Of a stretch of 18,149 nucleotides of DNA, positions 1 to 6,252 are shown one piece after another; positions within the stretch are counted from its first letter, which is position 1; the number at the start of each line of letters is the position of its first letter. The DNA comes from Verrucomicrobiota bacterium (GTDB lineage: Bacteria > Verrucomicrobiota > Verrucomicrobiia > Limisphaerales > AV2): assembly GCA_003218935.1 (NCBI GenBank), contig QHPA01000180.1, positions 1 through 18,149 on the forward strand, written 5' to 3'. The notes beneath the pieces are model-generated. The model was given only the letters and a program-made list of their open reading frames with translations, made no database searches and was not told the DNA's origin. A program made the position numbers and the translations under genes.

Positions 1-135
1 TAAACCGGGCAGCAAGCGCTCAGTGAAACATTTCACAAACTCCGTTAGTGTCTGTTCGACGTTGAGAGAAAGCCCGTATTCATTGGATATTTTGCCGGCC
101 CGCTCCATGTCAGTAGCAGCGTTGTTGATGTCCAT
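1..135 (-). CDS. Partial unrecognised ORF at left edge
   Basis: An open frame downstream of ribH on the same strand runs off the window. From the ATG at 135 it gives 45 residues beginning MDINNAATDMERAGKISNEY, with no recognised domain. The frame stays open a little further upstream and contains a possible TTG start; it is the same frame as ribH, separated from it by tandem TGA TGA stops. NusB often follows RibH, but this sequence does not resemble a NusB N-terminus. No convincing ribosome site is visible. It could be a real gene start or non-coding sequence. Confidence 0.3.
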   Translation of the reverse strand, partial: MDINNAATDMERAGKISNEYGLSLNVEQTLTEFVKCFTERLLPGL

Positions 136-186
136 TAGCAGGATTAGCAAGCGTTGGTCAGTGAACCGAAAAAAATGTCTCGATCA

Positions 187-666
187 TCATGTGCGGCGCT
201 CCACCTCCGCCATGACGCGCGCCATCTCGAGCGCGGTTCGAGCCGCTTCGGTGCCGCGATTATGCCTTTTGCCCAGACAACGCACTTGCGCCTGCTCCTC
301 GTTTTCAAAGATAAACACGCCGTGAACGATGGGGATCTTGTGCTGTAGTTGGATCTGAGCGAGCGCGTGGGTGACTCCCCAGCCGACGTGCTGGGCGTGG
401 CTGGTCTCGCCCTGGAAAATCACGCCCAGGCAGATGATGGCGGACAGTGGGGGCAGATGAGACTGCGCCAGCTTTGCCGCCACGGCCGGAATCTCAAACG
501 AGCCTGGCACGCGGAAGACTTCGACTTCCTTTGCCCCGGAGCGGTTTAACTCCCTTTGCGCCGCGTTCAGCATGGCATCCACGTAACGACCGTTGTATTT
601 CGCGGCGACGATGGCGAACGTGCCGCCGCTGGCGCGAGATGCTTTGGGTTTGAGGGGTTTCAACAT
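187..666 (-). CDS. ribH: 6,7-dimethyl-8-ribityllumazine synthase
   Basis: RibH is the cytosolic enzyme that condenses 5-amino-6-ribitylamino-uracil with 3,4-dihydroxy-2-butanone 4-phosphate to give the lumazine precursor of riboflavin. The 159 residues match the usual length. The VPGSFEIP substrate-binding stretch lies at about 53-60. GETSH at 86-90 ends in His90, the counterpart of the catalytic histidine. The phosphate-site region is EQAQVR near 124-129 followed by the conserved GTEAARTALEM helix near 138-148. The ATG at 666 is used, with no strong Shine-Dalgarno site. The gene lies about 200 bp downstream of ribBA on the same strand, so the two may be co-transcribed. The double TGA stop is a small oddity. 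RibBA makes one of the two RibH substrates. Confidence 0.96.
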   Translation of the reverse strand: MLKPLKPKASRASGGTFAIVAAKYNGRYVDAMLNAAQRELNRSGAKEVEVFRVPGSFEIPAVAAKLAQSHLPPLSAIICLGVIFQGETSHAQHVGWGVTHALAQIQLQHKIPIVHGVFIFENEEQAQVRCLGKRHNRGTEAARTALEMARVMAEVERRT

Positions 667-718
667 GATTTACCGACGTGCAGTTTGTAAATCTCTGAAA
701 TGTTGTTGGGACGTGGCA

Positions 719-853
719 TTATCGGGCGGCGGCAAAAACTTCAACGAGGTTCGTGGCTTCGAAAATCCACTGTTGAACCAACGGCCAGGCGGAATCTTCG
801 CGGATAAACAATTCCTCCAAATTTTCACGAAGCGTGTTGGGAATCGTAAATCG
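719..853 (-). pseudogene. Remnant of a DUF2625-like gene (N-terminal fragment)
   Basis: Between ribBA and ribH a 44-codon frame reads LRENLEELFIREDSAWPLVQ and continues QWIFEATNLVEVFAAAR before a TAA at 719-721. From memory of the family, this resembles the N-terminal 'LEEL...AWPLVQ.W...A.N.VEVLP' block of DUF2625 proteins, which run to about 200 residues. There is no ATG, GTG or TTG ahead of the motif; an in-frame TGA lies at 854-856 and the first possible initiator would be an ATT. The homology stops where the rest of the domain should begin, so this looks like a truncated relic. The family assignment is from recall and was not searched. Confidence 0.5.
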
Positions 854-872
854 TCATTCGCAAATCGTAAAT
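842..872. repeat. Short direct repeat AATCGTAAAT
   Basis: The 10-mer AATCGTAAAT occurs at 842-851 and again at 863-872, separated by 11 bp, and the second copy runs into the ribBA stop codon. The two copies flank the truncated upstream end of the DUF2625-like remnant. This may be a trace of a rearrangement or a small interspersed repeat, or it may be chance. Confidence 0.4.
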
Positions 873-2071
873 TACAGACGGTGCCCCAGCTTTTCCCGTT
901 TCACCCGCAGATATTTTGCGTTATGCGGATTGGGTTTAACGCGAATCGGCACCTGCTCCACGATCTCCAGACCGTAACCTTCCAAGCCGACAACCTTTTT
1001 CGGATTGTTGGTCAGCAAACGGATGGTTTTCAAACCAAGATCGCAAAGGATCTGCGCGCCCAGGCCGTATTCACGGAGGTCCATCGGATAGCCTAGCTTG
1101 CGGTTCGCCTCGACTGTGTCATAGCCCTGTTCCTGTAATTTGTAGGCTTTGAGTTTTGACGCCAGACCGATCCCCCGCCCTTCCTGCCGCATGTAAACGA
1201 TAGCGCCCCTCCCCTCCTCGGCGACCTGACGCATCGCCTGGCGCAATTGCGGCCCGCAATCGCAACGCTTCGACCCGAACACATCACCGGTCAGGCATTC
1301 GCTGTGTACGCGTACCAGGACATTCTTTTTGCCGGCGACATGCCCTTTCACCAGCGCCAGATGATGCTGTCCATCCAGCTTGGACCGGTAGAGATACAAA
1401 TCGAAGTCGCCGTATTCGCTCGGCAGCTTCACGACCTCCATCCGCTCCACCAGCTTTTCGCGTGTGCGCCGGTATTTGATCAGTGCTTCAATCGTGCATA
1501 TCTTCAGCCCGTGTTTCTTCGCGAAATCAACCAGCTCGGGCAGCCGCGCCATCGAGCCGTCGTCGCTCATGATCTCGCAAATCACGCCGATGGACCGGCA
1601 GCCGGCCAGCTTCACCAGGTCCACCGCTGCTTCCGTGTGCCCGGCGCGCTGCAACACGCCGCCCGGTTTGGCGCGCAGTGGAAACACGTGCCCCGGTTGC
1701 ACCAGGTCGTCCAGCACCGCCGTCGGATCGGCCATCACCTGAATCGTGCGCGCACGGTCGGCCGCGCTGATGCCGGTGGTGATGCCGCGCGCGGCGTCAA
1801 CGCTGACCTGAAAATCGGTCTTGAACGTCTCGCGATTGTTACTGACCATCCGCTCAATGCCCAGTTGCTGTAGCCGCTCCGCGGTGGTCGGGACGCAAAT
1901 CAAACCGCGGCCATGCTTGGCCATGAAATTGACGGCCTCCGGCGTCGAGTGCTCGGCGGCCATGATCAAATCACCTTCGTTCTCCCGGTCAGCGTCATCC
2001 ACCACGATGACCATCCTGCCTTTCTCCAAGTCCTCGATCACCGTCTCAATCGAATCAAACGCTTGCTTCAT
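872..2071 (-). CDS. ribBA: Bifunctional DHBP synthase / GTP cyclohydrolase II (RibBA)
   Basis: RibBA catalyses two committed entry reactions of riboflavin synthesis: ribulose-5-phosphate to 3,4-dihydroxy-2-butanone 4-phosphate, and GTP to the diaminopyrimidine. Residues 1 to about 200 form the RibB domain, with DRENEGD near 28-34, TGISAADRA near 99-107 and GHTEA at 144-148. About 205-399 form the RibA domain. Its zinc cysteines are Cys259, Cys270 and Cys272 in [17 protein letters not shown], followed by RQEGRGIGL near 295 and TNNPKK near 355. Both halves keep their motifs, so both activities are expected. The 399 residues are normal for the fusion. The ATG at 2071 lacks a clear Shine-Dalgarno site. 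A terminator directly upstream implies an own promoter in the short gap. No FMN riboswitch is present there. Confidence 0.97.
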   Translation of the reverse strand: MKQAFDSIETVIEDLEKGRMVIVVDDADRENEGDLIMAAEHSTPEAVNFMAKHGRGLICVPTTAERLQQLGIERMVSNNRETFKTDFQVSVDAARGITTGISAADRARTIQVMADPTAVLDDLVQPGHVFPLRAKPGGVLQRAGHTEAAVDLVKLAGCRSIGVICEIMSDDGSMARLPELVDFAKKHGLKICTIEALIKYRRTREKLVERMEVVKLPSEYGDFDLYLYRSKLDGQHHLALVKGHVAGKKNVLVRVHSECLTGDVFGSKRCDCGPQLRQAMRQVAEEGRGAIVYMRQEGRGIGLASKLKAYKLQEQGYDTVEANRKLGYPMDLREYGLGAQILCDLGLKTIRLLTNNPKKVVGLEGYGLEIVEQVPIRVKPNPHNAKYLRVKREKLGHRL

Positions 2072-2115
2072 TTGTCGCGTCTGAATTTAACCGGTGCCCC
2101 GGCGACTGGCAGCAA

Positions 2116-2145
2116 CAAAAAAGCCCTCGGGTCTGTTCGAGGGCT
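2116..2145 (-). terminator. Intrinsic terminator of the oxidoreductase operon
   Basis: On the minus strand a perfect 9-bp stem, AAGCCCTCG paired with CGAGGGCTT (arms 2121-2129 and 2137-2145), is followed directly by a run of T (plus-strand A at 2117-2122). It lies about 20 bp past the stop of the beta-subunit gene and separates that operon from ribBA. Confidence 0.9.
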
Positions 2146-2166
2146 TGCGGGATGGGATGGAAGCTG

Positions 2167-3096
2167 TTACAGCAATTCTTTGATCAGGGCGTCGGCCTGC
2201 TCTTTCGGGGTGCCCAGCTCGCGAAAAGCCAGCGGCCCGTTGCCGTCGTGCAGCACCGGTTCCAGTTCTTCGAGGCTTGGCAGGTCCGCGCGTTTCCAGA
2301 AGAGGCCGATGGGGATTTCGTCGCCCCACTGGTATCCGCGCTCGATCGCCTTGTTGAAATCAGCCGGATTGTGTCCCTGTTCTTCAAGAATTTTCACACG
2401 CGGATTGAACCATTGATAGGTGTTGTCCTTGTTGTACGTTACGCACGGGCTGAAAACGTCCACCAGCGCAAAACCCTTGTGTTGGATGGCGCCTTTAAAC
2501 ATTTCCACCATGTGCTTTTGTTTCCCGCTGAAGGCGCGCGCCACATAGGTCGCGCCGCCCACGATGGCCATCGGAATGGGATTGATGGGATTCTCCACGC
2601 TGCCATGGGGCGTGGTCTTGGTTTTCATCCCCTTCACGCTGGTCGGTGAGATTTGGCCCGTAGTGAGGCCGTAAATCTGGTTGTCCATGACGATGTAAGT
2701 CAGGTCCACATTGCGGCGCATCGTGTGGAGAAAGTGATTGCCGCCGATCCCGAAACCGTCTCCGTCACCGCCGGTGCAGATCACTTTCAATTCGTGGTTG
2801 CCCAGCTTCGCCCCCGTGGCCACCGCGAGTGAGCGACCATGAAGAGTGTGCATCCCGTAAGCATTGATGAAGCCTGGCAGGTTGGAGGAACAACCGATGC
2901 CGCTGACGACCAACACTTGGTGCGGCTTGAGTCCCAACTCGAAGAGTGCCGTTTCCAACGCGGAGAGAACGGAAAAATCGCCGCAACCCGGACACCAGTC
3001 GGGATGAATCCTGCCTTTGTAGGTATCCTTGGTCAGTTGAGCGGGTCGGACTGTTTGTGTGCCAGGTGGCTCGGCGGTTTCGACTGCGGTGCTCAT
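2167..3096 (-). CDS. korB: 2-oxoacid:ferredoxin oxidoreductase, beta subunit
   Basis: This is the thiamine-diphosphate and Fe-S subunit of a 2-oxoacid:ferredoxin oxidoreductase, which oxidatively decarboxylates a 2-oxoacid to the acyl-CoA while reducing ferredoxin. From the ATG at 3096 it has 309 residues. WCPGCG gives Cys35 and Cys38, GIGCSS gives Cys69, and SPCVTY gives Cys218, the four expected 4Fe-4S ligands. The ThDP/Mg site is GDGDGFGIGGNH near 110-121 with MDNQIYGLTTGQ near 137-148. A longer frame starts at 3141 but would overlap the alpha-subunit gene. The chosen ATG is 7 nt after that stop, typical of coupled subunits. Sequence type suggests 2-oxoglutarate (KorB) rather than pyruvate, but substrate is not certain. 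A strong terminator follows. Confidence 0.93.
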   Translation of the reverse strand: MSTAVETAEPPGTQTVRPAQLTKDTYKGRIHPDWCPGCGDFSVLSALETALFELGLKPHQVLVVSGIGCSSNLPGFINAYGMHTLHGRSLAVATGAKLGNHELKVICTGGDGDGFGIGGNHFLHTMRRNVDLTYIVMDNQIYGLTTGQISPTSVKGMKTKTTPHGSVENPINPIPMAIVGGATYVARAFSGKQKHMVEMFKGAIQHKGFALVDVFSPCVTYNKDNTYQWFNPRVKILEEQGHNPADFNKAIERGYQWGDEIPIGLFWKRADLPSLEELEPVLHDGNGPLAFRELGTPKEQADALIKELL

Positions 3097-3103
3097 AATT
3101 TTC

Positions 3104-4909
3104 TTAAACGATGACTTCGTGGGCGGGGATGGAAATTTCACGTTTGCCGGCGAGCTGTTCCCTCACGGCGTTGACGATGTGGTGCGGCATGAACGGTTCA
3201 CCGTCGTATTTGCGGATATGACCGTGCGCGGCAAAACCGGTTTCCGAGCGGAGATAGCGCGCAAATTGGCCGGTGTAGTTGTTCTCAACGATGATGACCT
3301 TTTTGCTCCGGGAAAGGATGCGCGTCACTTCCCCCGCGTGAAACGGCACGATCCACTTAATATGAAGCTGGTTCGCAACGACGCCTTCCTCCCCCGCCAG
3401 TTTCTCCACCGCTTCACGAATCACGCCTTCGGTCGAACCCCAGCCGACCAGGGTCACGGCCGCGTTCTCCGGCCCGACGAGTTTCGGCGGCGCAATATCC
3501 GCGGCGGCGTTTTGCATTTTGCGCGCGCGCTTCTCGACCATCATCCGGCGTTTGGCGGGATTGGTAAACTCGTCGCTGATCAGGGTGCCGTCTTCGTCGT
3601 GCTCGTCGGTGGCGGCGACGTGAATGTGGCCCGGCACGCCTGGCACGGCGCGCGGCGAGATGCCACTTTCGGTATTCTTGTAGCGCAAATAGGCGTTGTC
3701 GTTGTAGCCGCTGAACGGATTTTCCGCTCCACCATTGCCGTTCGTCAGGATGAGTTCGCCGCGGTCAATCTTCACATCGAAGTTGAGGTCCGCCGGGTCA
3801 ACACTCGCGGTGCCTTCGGAAATCAGCAGGTCCGCCAGGACGAGACCCGGGCATTGATATTTGTCGCACAGGTTGAACAGTTCAGGGATGGATCGAAACA
3901 GGTCGAGCTGATTGGAGGGCGCGACAATCAGGCGCGGATAATCCCCCTGCCCTGCGCCGAGCACTTGCCACAGGTCGCCTTGCTCGGTCTTGGTCGGCAC
4001 GCCCGTGGCCGGACCGGCGCGCTGGACGTCCACGCAGACGACCGGTGTCTCGATCATGCCGGCCATGCCGACCGCTTCGGACATCAGGGCAAAGCCACCG
4101 CCGGAAGTCGCGCACATCGCGCGGCATCCGGTGTGTCCCGCTCCAATGACCATGTTCATCACTCCGATTTCGTCTTCCACCTGTCGCACCATGATGCCTA
4201 ACTGTCGCGCGTGCGCCGCCATCCACATCAACACGCCCGTGGATGGACTCATCGGATAGGCGGCGTAGAATTTGACACCGGCCGCGACACCGCCCATCGC
4301 AGTGGCCTGATTGCCCGTGATGACGGCCTGCGGCCGGGGCAGCCTGGGCGCTTTGAAAGGAAACGGTTTGAAATTCTGCGCGGCGTAATCGTAGCCGGCT
4401 CGGGCGATGCCGACGTTTTCAGCCACGACAGTGTCCCCTTTCTTCTTGAATTGGCGGCCAATGACCGCTTCGAGCGGTTCGGACTCGATGCCGAGCATCT
4501 GCAGCGTGGCGCCCAGTGCCGCGGTATTGGCAGCGAGTTTGTTGCCTTTGGTCAGTTCCTTCATCGGCATCGGGCAAAGCTGCACACCAGCGGCGGGCGC
4601 ACCCGGCTTGAGTTTGTCGCCGTCGTAAAGCACGCGCGATCCAGCCTTCATCAATCGGAGATGCCGATCCACGGAATCCTGGTTAAGAGGAATCAGCACA
4701 TCCACTTTGTCGCCTATGCTGCGAACGGGCCCGTCGCCGGCGCGGATGGTCAGAAACGTGTGGCCGCCCCGAATAATGGACTGGTAGGCGTTGTAGGCGT
4801 TAAGATTCAGCCCGCGGCGCGCGAAAATGCGTGCGAGGATATCTCCCGTGCTGGCGATGCCCTGACCGTTTTCACCGCCGATGCCGACTGCAAAATCAAC
4901 TGTGGCCAT
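3104..4909 (-). CDS. korA: 2-oxoacid:ferredoxin oxidoreductase, fused gamma-alpha subunit
   Basis: This is the catalytic partner of the beta subunit. Its 601 residues combine the gamma domain (1 to about 190, GIGGENGQGI near 9-18, binding CoA and aiding assembly) with the alpha domain (about 195-601). Alpha motifs are YPMSPST near 218-224, VEDEIGVMNM near 244-253, the TSGGGFALMSEA stretch near 268-279, and a ThDP-contacting region around RAGPATGVPTKTEQGD. The fused form is usual for KorA-type enzymes. The frame extends to a TTG at 4921, but the ATG at 4909 (MATVDFAVGIGG) fits the family start better. The gene opens the two-gene operon. It is distinct from the multienzyme 2-oxoglutarate dehydrogenase complex and needs ferredoxin. 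Confidence 0.93.
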   Translation of the reverse strand: MATVDFAVGIGGENGQGIASTGDILARIFARRGLNLNAYNAYQSIIRGGHTFLTIRAGDGPVRSIGDKVDVLIPLNQDSVDRHLRLMKAGSRVLYDGDKLKPGAPAAGVQLCPMPMKELTKGNKLAANTAALGATLQMLGIESEPLEAVIGRQFKKKGDTVVAENVGIARAGYDYAAQNFKPFPFKAPRLPRPQAVITGNQATAMGGVAAGVKFYAAYPMSPSTGVLMWMAAHARQLGIMVRQVEDEIGVMNMVIGAGHTGCRAMCATSGGGFALMSEAVGMAGMIETPVVCVDVQRAGPATGVPTKTEQGDLWQVLGAGQGDYPRLIVAPSNQLDLFRSIPELFNLCDKYQCPGLVLADLLISEGTASVDPADLNFDVKIDRGELILTNGNGGAENPFSGYNDNAYLRYKNTESGISPRAVPGVPGHIHVAATDEHDEDGTLISDEFTNPAKRRMMVEKRARKMQNAAADIAPPKLVGPENAAVTLVGWGSTEGVIREAVEKLAGEEGVVANQLHIKWIVPFHAGEVTRILSRSKKVIIVENNYTGQFARYLRSETGFAAHGHIRKYDGEPFMPHHIVNAVREQLAGKREISIPAHEVIV

Positions 4910-5148
4910 AAAAAGAATCAAACGTCCGCGCGTCCCGACAACCCGCAGGCGGCTTCACTTCAGACTTTCACAAAAGGCGCGTATTACAAGCAAAATCATT
5001 AAGCCGGGAACCGTCAGCAAAAAAATATCACAACCGGATTTTCGGTTCTACCTGAAAATGAGCCTCGCGAGGAATTTGGTCGTGTACTATTGCATCCAGT
5101 GTTACGCGACCAGGAATTTCGCGGATGGCCGCCTCGTCACTCTCGTAA
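4910..5148. other. Upstream region of the korAB operon, no gene seen
   Basis: No credible coding frame is visible on either strand. The region must carry the minus-strand promoter of korAB, but no convincing -35/-10 pair could be chosen. A perfect 10-bp palindrome CCTCGCGAGG lies at 5063-5072 and could be an operator, though a single short palindrome is weak evidence. Confidence 0.4.
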
Positions 5149-5298
5149 CAACCCGCACAGCAATTTGGTTCTTATACGACGTACACTTACAGTAACGGCT
5201 CCTGGAGCCCGAGCCAGCCGACGATCAGTCTGGGCGAGGCCTTCTGGTCCAACAAGGCGAAGGCGGTTGTCTGGCGGCAAAATTATTCCGCCTGGTGA
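5149..5298 (+). pseudogene. C-terminal remnant of a secreted-protein gene
   Basis: This 49-codon open stretch ends at TGA 5296-5298 and includes QQFGSYTTYTYSNGSWSPS followed by QPTISLGEAFWSNKAKAVVW. From memory, this 'Y...GW.PS.P.I..GEAFW..K...W.R' layout is the tail of large secreted or surface proteins common in Verrucomicrobiota. An in-frame TAA at 5146-5148 cuts it off. The words just before it (RNN, NP) appear to continue in another frame, suggesting a frame break near 5150. No start codon or signal peptide belongs to it, so it is a relic. Confidence 0.55.
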
Positions 5299-5308
5299 TC
5301 CGGGGAGC

Positions 5309-5412
5309 GCAGCCGCCTCGGCTGCACCGGTCGGCGCCCTCGCCGACCGGACCGTGTATTTCAGGACGGCGCGCATGTGTTTCGTGAGGTAGGGGCGCCG
5401 CGCTGCGGCGCC
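5309..5412. repeat. Cluster of three perfect GC-rich hairpins
   Basis: Three inverted repeats follow one another: GCAGCCG/CGGCTGC (5309-5325, 3-nt loop), CCGGTCGGCG/CGCCGACCGG (5327-5350, 4-nt loop) and GGCGCCGC/GCGGCGCC (5394-5412, 3-nt loop). They start 11 bp after the stop of the secreted-protein remnant and lie in a gene-free stretch. None is followed by a T-run, so they are poor intrinsic terminators. They look like REP-type interspersed palindromes. Confidence 0.7.
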
Positions 5413-5474
5413 ACCGGACGGTGCGGAACGAGGTTTGTTGCAAGACCGCGCGCTCCGCCCGCTGGACGGTGGGC

Positions 5475-5488
5475 AGCGCTACAGCGCT
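5475..5488. repeat. Doubled palindrome AGCGCT
   Basis: AGCGCT, itself a palindrome, occurs twice with a 2-nt spacer (5475-5480, 5483-5488). Together with GGACGGTG, which occurs near 5416 and again near 5464, it suggests that the repeat-rich unit extends from about 5300 to 5500. Confidence 0.45.
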
Positions 5489-5574
5489 ACGGAGTCCCCA
5501 GGGAGGCTCTTGCGCGAAACCACGACTAGGTGAACGTTGACGGCGGCAAGGTAAATGACAAAACGAAGCAAGGT

Positions 5575-6087
5575 ATGAAACGGCTGAAAGACATTGTGTG
5601 TGCGGGCGGGCTTCTGTTCTGTCCTGCGCTCGGCTATGCCGATGGCATCGACCACTGGCACGTGCGGTATCAGGCACCCGAAGGAATATACTTTTCAAGC
5701 ATCGCGGCTGGCCAGGACCGCTTCGTGGCTGTCGGGACGAATGGACGAATCGCGACTTCAACCGACGCCGTCCAGTGGGCGTTAGCAGATTTCCAAACAA
5801 CAGCCCGCCTCGATAGCGTTGCTTTCGGCAATGGCGCGTTTGTGGTCACAGGATAATCCGGACACGCTCATTCAATCAACCGACGGGACCAACTGGCAGT
5901 CAACAGGATGGCAGGAAACAGGGATTTGCCAGGGATAGTTGCTTTCGCCAATGGACAATTCTTTCTGTTGGCTTTAGACGGTGCGCGTGCGTGGTCATTG
6001 CTTTTTGTCACGAGCACCGGCACAAATTGGTCAAGGGACACCCGATGGCTAATACGTGATTCGTCCGCAATCCTGGGGAGCGCGTGA
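5575..6087 (+). pseudogene. Decayed secreted repeat-type protein gene
   Basis: From the ATG at 5575 the frame encodes a likely signal peptide (basic start MKRLK, hydrophobic core, ALGYADG cleavage region). A typical repeat follows, with SSIAAGQDRFVAVGTNGRIA, then STDAVQWA and LDSVAFGNGAFVVTG. This is the 'W.........VAYGNG.FVAVG..G.I.TS.DG..W' pattern of beta-propeller-like YCF48/BNR-type proteins. At TAA 5854-5856 the message continues one frame over (QDNPDTLIQSTDGTNWQST from 5849). After TAG 5936-5938 it returns to the first frame (LPGIVAFANGQFFLLALDG, then TSTGTNWSRD) up to TGA 6085-6087. A third open stretch, 6084-6242, begins VKIVGWGRYYTGDG. At least two frame breaks make a functional product unlikely. 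Start context is weak. Confidence 0.75.
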
Positions 6088-6252
6088 AGATTGTAGGATG
6101 GGGCCGGTACTACACGGGCGATGGAAGCCGTTTCGAACATAAAGCAGACAGGTTTCCTCCTGACGCCGCCGACGTTTATCCTGGTCGAGCACCTAAGCCC
6201 GTCAGCCCGTTCAAAAACGCTTTTGGTCGTAGAGTCGTCTGACGAAAAGCGC

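Noticed and set aside
2072..2115. FMN riboswitch ahead of ribBA
   Set aside because: The gap to the terminator is too short and lacks the conserved RFN-type helices.
3059..4201. A 380-codon plus-strand open frame
   Set aside because: It lies opposite the korA gene, whose motifs are intact; the plus-strand product has a GC-rich antisense composition rich in His and Arg.
5225..5800. A 191-codon minus-strand open frame across the hairpin cluster
   Set aside because: It is Arg/Pro/Ser rich, covers the palindromes and lies antisense to the secreted-protein relic, so it is more likely a by-product of GC-rich repeats.
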